This document shows positions 12,101-24,312 of a stretch of DNA of 64,000 nucleotides, piece by piece; positions within the stretch are counted from its first letter, which is position 1, and every line of letters starts with the position of its first letter. This DNA is from Sphaeramia orbicularis (Eukaryota; Chordata; Actinopteri; Kurtiformes; Apogonidae). The position numbers were made by a program, and so were the translations under genes. Location of the stretch: contig NC_043966.1 in NCBI RefSeq assembly GCF_902148855.1, forward strand, positions 22,150,588-22,214,587, written 5' to 3'. The notes beneath the pieces were generated by a model. It was not told the origin of the DNA. It was given only the letters and a program-made list of their open reading frames with translations, and ran no database searches.

Positions 12101-15100
12101 CTCCAAGTGCCTAAACTCCGCTGCATTATGGGAAAAAGTGTCACGGTGCAAACTCGTTCTTCATTTCAGCCGTGACAGACCCTGCCCAGCACCTCCCACC
12201 CCTCTCATCTGCAGTTTCCTTCCCCACATTCCGGTATGGACATCTGTCCTCCTCCACTTACACTCGTCTATTTCTAGCTGCGTCTCCCCTGAAGCCCAGG
12301 ATACTTTCTCCGATACACAACCTAAACCTCCTGAAGCTGAGTGTAGCCTCCTAGTTCGGATGGGGTCTGCTGCTTTATTGTCACTTTAACGACATAATCA
12401 AGCTGCAGCCTGTCATGAGGTAATCAGGACTCGCGTTCTCCTTAATAAAAGTGTTCCCTGACTGTAGACAAGGAGAGACAAGCTATGAAAGTGATCTCAA
12501 AGCACAGAGGTAATATAAAGCCTCTTACCATCTGCCTCTTGTTCTCTATCAAATGAGCGCCGATAATTCCCAGAAAAGAGCCAAAGCCCAGCTAAAAAGA
12601 GAGGAAAAAAAACTGTTAGGGACATTTATCTTATTTGACTGTAAAGCTTTGATTTTTATTGACAATAAAGATAAGTAAAGTGCAATGTGTTCTGTGTGTT
12701 AAGTGCTCTACGGAAACATTTCTGAGCACTTATGCTGATAAATAGAATCAACTCGAAATTCATTTTCTGTAATTTGAGATAAGAAAGATCAAAGTATCTC
12801 TGAAGATCACATTACACTGTGCTATTCAGTGTCTTGAAGGTCTGTAACCAATGATCGTTTCCTTTATCAATTAATCTGCCAATTATTCTGATGACTAACC
12901 AACGAATCATTTCCTTTATGTAGAAATGTTATATATAAAAAAAAAAAAAAATTAAAGTCATCACATCTATCAAAGTAAAAGGTTATGTATTCACGGAGCC
13001 TTTTTATTCCCTCAACCACATGTAAAAACCTTAACATCTAATATCTAATATAAGGGGGAAAAGCATTGGGTTGTCTCAATAATTAGCTTTTAAAATGGAT
13101 TTTCCTAACTGAATAATCAGCCAATCAGTCATTCTTTGTCCACAGTTAAATATAGTACAGTACATTATTGATTAATATAAAAGTTTTGAAGAGCCTGAGG
13201 TTAAAGTTTGGAGGCAAAGCTTCAGAAATGTTTTCCTGGTAGCTGTTTTTTCACCAAGCAGAATGCTAAGAGCTGAGTCCTGTAAAAAAACACAATTTTA
13301 TGGGCCAATATACTTGACTTCACTCAGCCTCTAATGACAGCAATGCTGAATAATGAATGTAGGGAAAATTCACCCCTCAGAGACATTCAGTAATTAGGTT
13401 CATCAGAGTCCAGGAACGGGAAGAGCTCACTCTCACTTCACTCACACTTCAGTCATTCTAAACTCTGACGATAGTGAACAGGCTGCTGCTGCTGTCGTTA
13501 TGTGGACGTGTGATGTGCACTCACAATGACCCCTGGGTAGTAGCCACCAACTGTGATGTTCTGCGTCCTGGTTGTGGCTGCCAGGCCGAAGATGAGGATT
13601 AGCACAGATACAATGAGGAGCAACACCGTCACTATTATGGATTTCCTCTTCCTCCTCTTGAAGGAACCTGAAGACAGACGTAAACTTTCACTGTCACACT
13701 CCGAAACTGGTCTGTCACACTGATCTCACATTGGTGTACATTTATAATTAGGGCGGATGTAGCAAAAATCAATCAATCAGTTGGTATTGATAATTATTGT
13801 GATAAGTGTCGAAGGCTGGTTTTTGGTCCTGAGTGAAAGCTGACGATCACACAGTAATTTGTTGCTGTAAATTACCTGAAAAACATGCAACATGAAAACA
13901 TAAAAATCACAATAAGGCAAAATTTACACTAAAGACATAACAAGAAGAAAATTATACAAAAAATTTAAAGCAAGTTAAGACACTCCTGTTGCTGTTTTAA
14001 CGCTTATTTTTTCATCCTCTTATGCTCACATAGTTTACATTCAGCAAGAGTTACACCGCATAAAAGATGGTCATTTGTCATTTTAACCTCCTTCTTACGA
14101 CCAGAGCTTGTCAAACACTGAAACATTTGATTCATCCAGAATATTCAAAGCGGATGAAGTTGTGATGTGCACAGGTAGAATAAGGTAAAACAAAACCAAA
14201 ACACTGTTTTAGCTGCAAAATGTCAGCAATATAAACCCTAAACACAGAAAAACATGAGTAAAAAGTAATATAATTATTGTTTTTTTTTTCACACAACCCT
14301 ATTTGTAATCATTCCTTAGACTTATTTATGCAGGAAAACTTAGATCATACAGTTTAGATGTCATGTGTGGGTGGATTTCTACTAGCCGTACAACAACACA
14401 GTTATGAACTGATATGTAAAATATAAATAAAATGGGTAAAACCTTGTTAAACACTACACAGATCCATTTACACTTAAAAAGTATAATCAGTGTCAATGTA
14501 AAAAAAAAAAAAAAAAAAAAAAATCATGTTTAACAATACTATTTGTGATACATTGATTCTTTCCTTTCCTCCAGATACTTTATCTCTTATGTTAAAACCA
14601 AAAATATATATGAACTAGAAGCACTCGGAGGGCACAGAGCTCCACCAAGGCAGATCAGTGCCGTGTCCCCCCCCAATCACCACCAAAACTTAGTCATTTG
14701 TTCCTTGTGCCAATATCAACATTTCCTGAAATTTTCATCCAAATCTGTCCATAACTTTTTGAGTTATCTTGCACACAGACACACAGAACCTCCTTGGCAA
14801 AAGTAAAAAGTTAAAAAAAAAAAAAAAAAAAAAAAGTGAATTTGCTACCTCATAAATAAATAAACTATTTCTTCAACTAATATCACATCCCACCAGCCTC
14901 TTGTTGTAATACAGCAAAGATCTGATATTCTCTTCTCTAATCTCTTTTACTGTTCTCATTTTAATATATTCTAAAGCGTTCCAAGCCCAAAAGTCACCTT
15001 TTGTTTTATCAGTTGTGGACACACAAAGTTGGCAAACCACAGACGCCATTGCTACTGAATACTGATGCTCCATCCTGGAGATCGATAAGAAACTCAAGCA

Positions 15101-16699
15101 GGCCATATATATTACCAGTACTACACCAACCAGGGAAAACATACTGCACAGGTTAAGCCAAATTTTATCTCTGAGAAATAAATCTACTCAGCGTATTGTA
15201 TTCATGATCTATTCATTACTGTTTTAACAGAAAACAGTCCTAAAAGTTACATATAAAATTACTGTGTATTTATACTGTTTAGTACATTCATCTCCATTTA
15301 TTGTATTATCATAATGTGTCTCATTTTCCTCCTCTCTTAACCAGATGCTGTTTTGTGTCTTTTTTGGATCTCATTTGCCACCATATGCATATCCATTCCT
15401 TTTTGTCTCACACATTACACCTGCAATTGCTCATTAAGACAAATGTTACTAAGTTTCACAATTTTATTATTATCTATTATATTCAAGATCACTTTCTAAT
15501 TCTGTAATGTGTGCAAGTAAACAATTTCTTATATCCACACGACTAGATTTGCTCCTTTTTCTGATTGTTAATATCTAAGGCTGAGGGAGTCTAGGTTTAA
15601 TTGTCTAATCACAGAACCTTTAATCTGTAACCATTTCAAACCAGTCCCACTCATGTTCAGTGAAATAAATCACAGTTTAACCTTTCAGCACTAAAAGCAA
15701 ACATGAAGCATCATCCATCCTGTGGAAACCGTATCTAGGTTATGTGATTTCTGCCTTTAGTAACTAGGTTAGAGGAACAATCAGCTCAATTCCTGCTACG
15801 AATGTGAAAACAAAGTTACAAGACACTGTGGAATAGCACCTTCTCTCATATTAGTTTACTAAATGCTGTTTTATGTCTTTTTGTATCTGATTTGCCACCA
15901 TATACACATCCATTCATTTTCTTCACACAGAGTGCATTTACTCATTAAGCATTGACCATTTCATATATGTTATCTATAACACTTATCATTTGCTTTACTT
16001 GCACACACTTTACAACCATGCATGACTAGATTTGCTCCTTTTTATATCTGTTAATATCTAAGGCTGAGGGAGTCTATTGAGCCTCACTCATGTTCAGTGA
16101 TATTCTAAATATCAATTTTAGCTTTTAGTACTATAAGCAAACCCCCTTGTGTGTAAAACATATCTAGGTTACGTGATTTCTGCCTTTCATAACTAGTGCA
16201 ATCAGCTCTATTCCTGCCACTAAAATGAAAACACATATAATACAATAATATAATACAGCTTGTTTTCCTGTTTTCCTTTATATTAACGAACATGTTTGCC
16301 TCTTTATTGTAGATGTCCGAGCATCCTGCAATAAGAGGCGAACATCCAGGCTGCTGAGGTTTCTCACGTCGCCGCACCTGCAGTGACGCGCTGCGGCCTG
16401 GACCAAAAAAAAAAAAAAAGAAAAAAAGAAAACGTCTGGTGATGCAACGAGTGTTATGTCTCTCATTTCTTTAACAAAGAAACACATACAATGGAGATGC
16501 AATGGATGGTCGCAGACGGCCTGTTGTGTACGAAGCAGTGAAAAGCTGCTCAATAACAATCCCTGCAGCCAAATGAAAGCAGCGGATGGTTTAATTGGTA
16601 AAACCTGCTGCAGACACGCCGTTGACCTTGCACACACCTACCTATGCTCGTCTCAGAGAGGGTCAGACCGCTGGACTGGAGGCTCTGGGCAGGAGGCAT
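6121..16699 (-). CDS. tmem255a: Transmembrane protein 255A (four-pass membrane protein)
   Basis: Nine coding exons, read 5' to 3' on the minus strand: 16699-16642, 13667-13525, 12591-12529, 10259-10170, 9468-9403, 9268-9180, 8495-8333, 8261-8115, 6264-6121. All junctions are GT-AG and phases close to give 320 aa. Four membrane segments are visible: about 28-50, 57-80 ([24 protein letters not shown]), 89-113 ([20 protein letters not shown]) and 190-220 ([20 protein letters not shown]). A Cys-rich extracellular loop ([13 protein letters not shown]) lies between segments 3 and 4. The Pro-rich cytoplasmic tail ends PPPYSP, with PPxY-type motifs that could bind WW domains (inference). The molecular role is poorly known. 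Length is close to the mammalian 326-349 aa. The start (MPPAQSLQ) is the only ATG that joins exon 2 in frame, and it sits in a GC-rich region. Intron 1 holds an RTE fragment and a tandem duplication; the last intron holds an L2 fragment. Confidence 0.93.
7370..8106 (+). mobile_element. 3' fragment of an L2-clade LINE
   Basis: The plus strand encodes the end of a reverse transcriptase ORF: first [15 protein letters not shown], then, after one stop codon, a 113-aa open stretch with [20 protein letters not shown] and [14 protein letters not shown]. This is typical of fish L2/Maui-type elements. The 3' UTR ends in AAATAAATCTG followed by CCTTG repeats near 8090-8106, the short tandem tail typical of L2. 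The element is 5'-truncated and dead. It lies in the last intron of tmem255a in antisense orientation, with its tail against the splice donor at 8113-8114. Confidence 0.8.
8847..8870. repeat. 24-bp perfect palindrome
   Basis: ACTTATTTTTTT followed directly by its reverse complement, in a tmem255a intron. It has no known role and may be chance in AT-rich DNA. Confidence 0.6.
14617..14800 (+). mobile_element. RTE-type (Expander-like) LINE 3' fragment, copy A
   Basis: Contains blocks seen again at 59192-59400: AGAAGCACTCGGAG, ATCACCACCAAAA, TCAACATTTCCTGAAA and AACTTTTTGAGTTATCT, then an ACA-rich end and CCTCCTTGGC. This resembles the 3' end of fish RTE LINEs (from memory); a SINE sharing that tail is also possible. 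Located in intron 1 of tmem255a, followed by a poly(A) run. Confidence 0.55.
15332..15812. repeat. Tandem duplication in tmem255a intron 1, copy 1
   Basis: Shares an ordered series of near-identical blocks with 15841-16233: ATGCTGTTTT.TGTCTTTTT, TTTGCCACCATAT, ACTAGATTTGCTCCTTTTT, TAATATCTAAGGCTGAGGGA, CACTCATGTTCAGTGA, TATCTAGGTTA.GTGATTTC and AATCAGCTC.ATTCCTGC. Spacing differs by small indels and the copies are directly adjacent. No transposon ends or coding potential were recognised. Confidence 0.8.
15841..16233. repeat. Tandem duplication in tmem255a intron 1, copy 2
   Basis: Second, shorter copy in direct orientation (about 0.39 kb against 0.48 kb), with the same blocks in the same order as copy 1. 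It lies within 450 bp of the tmem255a first coding exon. Confidence 0.8.
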
Positions 16700-19600
16700 G
16701 CTGGCCGGACGGTGTTTACCCCTGTCAGCTGGACGGTCCTCTAGTGAAAAGATAATAATCACGACTGAAGCGTGTCGTCTGTGTAGCCGCGGGCTAATTG
16801 TTTACAGCCGTGACCTGACGCAGACGGCGTGTCGGCCGGCTGGGGCATTCTCTGACAGCGGCTCTCCGTCCAGCTCAGGCCGATTCTGACTCGTTTACAT
16901 CCCCCGGTGCCGTTGCTGCTGTCTTCGGTAATCGGTCTCCGTCCTCACGGTGCGCCCGCGTCGGACAGTGGGTCGCTGCTGCTGCTGGCTTTATGTGCGC
17001 ATGTCACACACATACACACGCGCGCGCGCTCGAAAAATCAACTACTCTTACAGTCGTTACTTGAAGGCAGCGTAACGTTATTCAACCGGTCCGTGAACGT
17101 TACACAGGCTCGATCCGTTACTTGTCATTTGGTCGATTTTTTTTTCTACCGATACCCTTATTTATACACCACATCATGCTTGTTCAACCACCATCCCTGC
17201 TGTCAGTTACTTGACACTGTCAGTTTTAATTAGCTAGCTAGACAGTTGGCGTATGACGGTTAAAGGTTAGCGAGCGTTAGCTATAAATCACTTAAGGCTA
17301 CCTTAAAAATCACAATTACGTACGTTTATTCTTTATCTACACAGAGTTACAAACCTGTCATTTGGACGATTTTTTTTTTTTTCATTCGTATGCTAATTTA
17401 TAAACTACATCTTGCTTTTTTCCCTACCTTCCATTCCTGCTTTTAGTTCATTTATGAACACTGCATAAATCTAAAGCTATTTTATTTAGCTTGTTAATTA
17501 ACGTATAACCCTAAAAATCATTATAACGTATGTTCAGTTATTTAGCTATACAAAATTAAAAATAACCATTTAACAGTGGTGGAATGTAACTAAGTAGCCT
17601 ACTTTTACTTCAGGATTTGAGGTACATTTGAGTTTATGTAATATTATGCGAACACTCCACTAGCTAGCGCTAGCTTTCATGACAAGAGTAGAATTACGCG
17701 TGTTAGCTAACTAATTAAATATGATAAACTTAAGGATAATGGTCCATTATAGGTTGAAAACATCCTCATCTTAAAATAAACTACTTATAATCCGGATTAG
17801 CTAGAAAAATGAGGCTATAATTCAGAAAACAGGGCTATTTCTTAACTCGTTAAAACATGAATTTACAGATGCATAGTTCACACATACTACAATTCTGTAG
17901 ATGTTTAAGGGATAACTAATAAAAACATATCAACCTACTTAGGGAAAAATTAAGGGCATTAATTTCACTTGGAATATTCTCATTGTGTTAGTTAAATCTG
18001 AGACATTTGTCAGTTGTGGTTAACACTGCAAAATACAGGAAATGTGACCTTAAAAAAAAATCAGTACTTACTCAATACTGCAGCAAGAAATCTGTTGCAT
18101 TCACGTCACCTGAGGTTTCTCCCAGGAAAGTAGGATTAACTTGTTCCTGTACAACATAGAGCTATCTGTTAAGTATGTTTTATGTTTTTTAGAGGGATAT
18201 ATGTGTTTTAGTCACTCAGTTTTTCTTGTGGTTTTGGTTGAAAGGTGTAAGAGTGGACACAAGTCAATCAGAGCCATAGACTGAGCAAAGAGCGCCACCA
18301 CCTGTCAGAAATACACTGTTGCATTCAAGGACATTTCGGCATGGATTATCCGACAAAATTGCATATTCTGCACTCAGCAAGGTTTGAGATAAACATTTTT
18401 AAATCCTACAGTTTTGTCGGGTCATTAAATTGCAGATAGTTTTTTTTTTTTAAAGTCAACTGAATATAGGGCTTTTATGAAATATGCAAAATGAGCAAAA
18501 TGTAGGTAATTGTATTTGTATTCAGGAGACACTGAGGCCTCATTGCATTTGTGTGATGGATGGCCAAGAAGCAATAGCAGAATAAGAGGGTGATTATTAA
18601 CTATTCAAGACCACTTAACTAAACATGCTATACATGCAGAATGCATTTAAGTCATTTAATGCAATCAGGGCCCAGAAAAAAGTGTGCACAGAAACTAGGG
18701 GTCCACCAACTAGGCAGGGGGAAAGTTTATGTAAAATAAGGTTTTTTTTCCCTCCAGTGTTTGCAGCAGCAGGAAACCGGGGTTAAAAGGTGAAAATGAT
18801 CACACACTCGACCTTAACACATCGGTAGATTAATTCCCTGCATGAGATGTCTGTAATTTGCAAGAAACTAACGACTTCACACCCAGGCTTTCTTGCCATT
18901 TCTTTAAACTTGTGCACCTGAAACAAGATTTCCTGCTTGCTGGTAGAGGAGGCAGAATTTGGCTTTACTGTAAAATGCACACGCACACACGCACGTTTTT
19001 GCCGCGTAAATGTCAAAGAGATTTTTTCCATGACGCAATTTCTCTTTTCAAGATTTAAAAAAACGCCTTTAGAAGTCCCTCTCCCACTTATACATGGGAG
19101 AACAGAGCGATACGTGACCGGAGTGCAGATGGGATCAGGGATGGGGACTACTTGAACTTCACCAGGGCAGAGCTTATGGTAAGCAGTTGCTGCCACAGTT
19201 CTATAGACGTGCTGGTGTTGGCAACAGTGATTAGTATGCATGCATGTGCATTAACAGTAACCGCACTGTCTCATGTGTAATTTATACTTCTTTCGTTCAA
19301 TGTAATAAAACATAAAACACACAATAAAAAAATATGTTACAAAGGTTTAAAAATAATGAAGCAATAGCAGCAGTTGTTTGTGCACGTACAGTATTCATCT
19401 GATGATTGACAACAGTGTCTTGCATTTGGATAAGCTATAAATATTGTATTCAGGCTTCAGTCTTAGCCCAGCTTAGCAGACAATGGGTGATGGAGTGCGT
19501 GTACAGAATGCAGTGCTTCGGCCCGGGCCACTGCCAAAACGTCTCTGGGACCTAAAAAAAACAACACACTTTGTATCCCACCCCCAGTTTTCCCCTGTCC

Positions 19601-19961
19601 TGCGTTCATTCACTATGATGCGCGCCTAGTTGAAGGAGGATCTCCACACCACTCCACGCATTAAACTTTCTAATGAAATCCCCAAACACTTTTTGACAAA
19701 AAATATTTTTTCTCTCCAGGGGTCAAGAGGGTTTCGACAAATCAGTCCGCGTTTTTGTTGAAAAGAAAACTTAAGGTATGTCAGAGTTTTCAAGTTCATT
19801 TCTGTTCATTAAGTTAATTACTTTTACTTCAGACGACAGCTTGGCAATGGATGTGAAAAGTATTAAAAGTCTTGCTGAGTTTTACAAGTTCGACAAGGTG
19901 TCTCTTTGATGAAGATGGTAAATGTGGTTGGTGTAACGCACCTTTTCTTTTTGTGAAGAAT
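16700..19961. promoter_or_regulatory. Head-to-head spacer with the tmem255a promoter region
   Basis: The first 350 bp (16700-17050) are the most GC- and CpG-rich DNA seen in this part of the window, with an alternating CACACACGCGCGCGCG tract near 17010-17030. They should hold the tmem255a 5' UTR and promoter. The rest is AT-rich with no supported exon. The open frame at 18783-19241 (-) looks random. The atp1b4 start site lies near the right end; a TATA-like CTATAAATATT at about 19435 is a weak candidate. Confidence 0.4.
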
Positions 19962-22900
19962 ATGGAGCCCACTTCCACAGAGGGAGGAGCTGAAGAGACG
20001 CCCCTTAAAAGTCCTGTAAGTTCTGACAGAAAACATATCATATTTAAGATGTTCTCACAAAAAGTGAATGAGCTGTCCTATCTCAGAACTGAACTTTTGA
20101 TTTACATTAATCCATATAATAATATCAGCACTAGAGACTTATTGGAGTCATTTAAACCTTACAGCACATTTTAACTTGACATCTTAAGTGACATTTTGGT
20201 GAGACTCTCAAGTGTCCTGTGGTTCCTGTGGGATCTGTGTGTCCTGGTCTGCGGATGCTGAGAGTCAGTGAGTAACATCTGGCTGTCAGAGTGGCCCTCC
20301 AGCTCTGCTGTTCACAGCTGCTGCTCCAAGCAGGAGGGTCCACTCAGAGGAGGTCAGCTCTCCCAACGAGTGCCAGAAAGGTCACCAGCGGGTTTATAAT
20401 TTGCTGAAACAGGGGACCGGACCGTCAGTGCGATGGTCATTAATATGCAGTGCACAGTCCGACAGTTTAAATTATCGATCATACTGGGATCAGAAGGCAT
20501 GCTATTTTTTATTGCCGTGATTTAAGAGGAAATAGGTTGACTGCAGTTGAGAATATGTGTGGTGAGGGCTTTTTCTCTTCTTTCCACCAGCCGCACAAAG
20601 TGATTCTCAAACATGGCCAAGAGTTGGAGGAAGAGCAGGAGGAGTTGGCAGAGCACCAGCCTCTGGAACAGGAAGACCTGAACTTTGAGAGATGGAAGCG
20701 CAGGCCGTTACCCAAGAGGACGCTGCACCAGAAAATAGATGACTTGAAGACATACTTGTGGAATGCAGAGACCAACGAATTCATGGGCCGCTCTGGAAAG
20801 AGCTGGAGTGAGTTGGCGATAATAGATTCTGTGTTTTGGGGGAACGGGGAGGCATGTTGAATTTAATTATAATCAAACTGCAGATCACAAAAGTTTCTGT
20901 TCTAAATTGTGTGATTTAGGGCCGTCATGGTTTTTGAATATCTTTAGAAGATGCACTCAGGGATAGTTAAGGGGTTAGAGATGTCTCTCCAGTCCAGTGA
21001 CTCTGCTTACTGTGCTGTGAGTGTGTGTGTGTCCTCATACTCAATGTTTACATAGGTGCATGGACAATTCAGAGTGTCCCGACAAAAACAGACTGCCTGG
21101 GGACGCATCCCCAGCGGGAGTGCACTGTTCCGGGCCTCACATTGGCCAGGAATCACATTCCTCTACATCTTACCATGATCTCCACTGCCTCTTTCCCAAA
21201 GCCTTGGCGACCTCATCGCTGAACCTAACATGCTCATGGCCCCTCAGATGCAGTAAAAAGTTTTCTTGATCCAGGAAAACGTTTTTGGAAGACGTGCCAG
21301 GCTGGAGGACTTTGTTGAGTCAATGATGATGGAGCACCCTCTTGGTATTCCTGAGTAGTTGCTATGTGACGCTCTTGAGCCCCCTCCCTAAGGTCTGCTC
21401 ACAATGGTAAAAAACATGATCCAGCCACAGACTGAGCAGAGAGAATATGCCAGTAAAGTGAGTTGCTTACGTTAATAGCGGGGCATGTAATGCTGGATCT
21501 TAAAGTGCCTGCAAGACTAAGAGCTCATTTCATCTACATAACCAGTGTGCACACTTGTGCAGGAATGAGGCCCATGTGTCTGTTGAAGAAAGGCCTAAGT
21601 TGAAGTCTGTGTTGTGTGTCCTGTGAGACGAGTGTGTAAGAGGGGACACAATACCAGAGTGGGGTGATTGGGGCTCCTTGGAGCTGGCTGGGCCTCTATG
21701 GCTGCAAAAGACCTTCACTACGATGGCAACCGGAGGTTCACTGTGTTCCTGAGTGAAAGGACAGCTGGGAGAATTCTCACTGAGCTCAAACAGAAAGGCC
21801 TTTGTGGCTCCGGGGATGCAAGGCTGGCTGCAGCTAGTCCCCTGTGAAATTGCCCGCACAGCAAAAGCCATTAAATTTAGGGCACGTTTGGCTTGATTAG
21901 TTGCTAATGGACTGTTAATTGAAAATTGCAGGACAATGCAAGTTCTCAGGGTTTCCTTTTTACAGGGTTTTCACATGTTGAGTCTAAATGTTTAGATTGA
22001 TTTGCAGGTCCAAACATTAGGAGATGACAGTGCTTTTGTGTGAGTAAACAGATTAGAGACTGTCCTGATCAAGGACAGTAGCTGGAGTTCAGACAGAAAC
22101 AAAACTGTGAACAAAACTGTAAATTGTTCATGGTTGACTGTCCACTCAGATGAGCTGCATAAAATGTGAAATGTGTGTTGAAAGCAGTTCTGCACAAAAA
22201 CACTCATCCGTGTTTCATTATCTGTTCTTCTCCTAGGCCTCATCCTTCTTTTCTACTCTGCACTTTATCTGTTTCTCGCAGCCATGTTTGGCGGCTGTTT
22301 GTTTTGCCTCATGTGGTCTATTAGTCCCTACCATCCCACCTTCAATGATAGAGTGATGCCACCAGGTAAATATAACCCCAACCTTATAATACTCTTGCCA
22401 CTTTGCTCTGTTTGTTCCTTCTGTCTGTCGCTTCTACTTGAGTCTCGGCACAGTTGACTGTCTCTGCGTCTCCACTGGCAGGTATGACGATGGCCCCACA
22501 CCTAGAAGGCCATGACATCGCCTTTAATGCCTCTGATCGCAAATCTTGGAAGAAGTATGCAAGGTCTATGGATGAATATCTAAGACGTGAGTCACAGTTA
22601 AAAATCACAAAGATAGAGTGACTGTGATAGCTAGGAATAAAGCTGGGGGGTCTGATGAGGCATGCAATGAGTTAATCCTCATCTTCGTTACCTTTGTCCC
22701 TTATTCCATTTGGGTTTTGCAGGGCATGCTGGGAAGGGAAGCCTCTTTGTGGGCAGAGTGCACCCATTCAGTGCTGTTTTTTTTTCACACCCCGCTTTTG
22801 TCAGGCTTCCTTAATCAGAGGCCTGAGCCTGGCAGGGCACTGCAGTTGCAGGGGTTTATTTATGCCCTCCTCTCTCATTGGCCCTCCCTCTCTCTGCCTC

Positions 22901-24312
22901 TGTACTTTTTCTTCTTTTGCAGCGTATAACGATGGTGCTCAGGAGAGGAAGAATATTCGCTGTGCACAGGACAGGTACTTCATGCAGGACGACTTGGAGG
23001 AGAGTGCAGAGCGGAAAGCATGTCAGTTTAAGAGGTCCTGGTTGGGGGACTGTTCGGGGCTGCAGGACCCTCACTATGGCTATTCTCAGGGAAGGCCATG
23101 CATTCTCCTTCGAATGAACCGGGTAAGATGAGAGTTAGGCAGTGGTAAACATTTACACTCCAGAACCTGTAAGTGTACACTTGTGAAAGCACAATTGTAT
23201 GTATATCAGTAAATCGAGACAGGGATAATGTTACTGTACAATGTTTCAATGAGTGACATCTTGTGGCCGTGTCAGGGAGAGGATGAAGAGGCACAAAGCC
23301 ATTTATTTTCCCTTCTTTGCACAACTTGAACATTATCTACTTGTTCTGCATAGCCCTTCTAGAAAGTAATAAAATATTCATAAATATAATTAACTGTCTT
23401 GTATTAAGATACAAAACATGCCTGTGGGATATGCAAATGTTGTTTGACTAGATTTTTTAGAACATAGAATAAGTGTGACAGCTCACAGACCATAATGGAT
23501 CCTAAAGTGTAAAAACAATCCCCAAATTTAAATAAACAGTACTCATTAAAACACAGTTATTTAAATTAACTGATGAACAGTAAAATCAACTAAGATATGT
23601 TGAAAACCTCTGTTTTAATTTGTAACTGATTAAACTTAGTATTAGCTGAATAACTTATAAAAACAATACTTTTGTCATGGAAAACATAGTTAATATGATT
23701 TTAGGATTTTCAGTTCTTCAAATTCCTTGTTTGCTGTCTAGACAGTTTTACCTTCTTGTCTAAACCTTTACATGTAATTGTTGTATTATATAATAATATG
23801 ATCATCTTCATGCTTTTCCCCCCATCCCTACAGATTCTTGGATACTTACCTGGACAAGGCAAAGCAGTAAATGTGACTTGTGCAGTGAAGGTACAAATTC
23901 TTTCATGTAACTTTAATCCCAAAAATGAAACACAAATGTAAATGACGATGACATAATTACATCCTCTTTCAGAAAGGACCACCAGAAGCCCTGGGAGAAG
24001 TCCAGTTCTTTCCTAAAAGCATTTTCGACTTGAAGTACTATCCATACTATGGGAAGGCCAGACATGTAGGTTATATGTTAAGACTGGATGTTGAGTTTAA
24101 AGATTTGTGTTTGAGGTCCATCTGTAACTGTTTGTGTCTCCTGTCTTCAGGTAAACTACTCTTCACCGGTGGTGGCTGTGCGTTTTGCAGGAGTGCAGTA
24201 CGACACTCACATTCACGTACAGTGCAAACTTAACGGAAAAGGCATCACTAATGATTCACCCACTGACCGCTACCTGGGCAGTGTGACCTTCTCTTTGGAA
24301 GTTGGAGCATAA
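19962..24312 (+). CDS. atp1b4: Na,K-ATPase beta-family subunit, ATP1B4 (beta-m)
   Basis: Eight coding exons: 19962-20015, 20591-20807, 22237-22365, 22482-22586, 22923-23122, 23834-23890, 23973-24065, 24151-24312. All are GT-AG and phases close to give 338 aa, a type II membrane protein. The N-terminal cytoplasmic part has only a short acidic run (QELEEEQEELAE). One membrane segment covers about residues 92-117. The ectodomain has the six conserved beta-subunit cysteines (IRC, KAC, GDC, RPC, VTC, VQC), the YYPYYGK signature and N-glycosylation sites such as NAS, NVT and NYS. In fish, ATP1B4 is regarded as a real ATPase beta subunit; in placental mammals it became a nuclear-membrane co-regulator with long Glu-rich runs. 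The short acidic N-terminus here fits the ancestral form. Tandem poly(A) signals lie at 24901 and 25035. Confidence 0.95.

Noticed and set aside
16278-16637. 119-aa minus-strand frame beside the tmem255a first exon
   Set aside because: It overlaps intron 1 and low-complexity A/T runs and shows no conserved feature; the first exon at 16699-16642 joins exon 2 in another frame.
18783-19241. 152-aa open frame on the minus strand in the tmem255a-atp1b4 spacer
   Set aside because: No domain, odd composition, no splice or promoter context, and overlapping open frames on the other strand. Likely chance.
22694-23131. 145-aa plus-strand frame spanning an atp1b4 exon
   Set aside because: It runs through intron sequence in the wrong frame; the exon 22923-23122 in its own frame gives the conserved beta-subunit cysteines.
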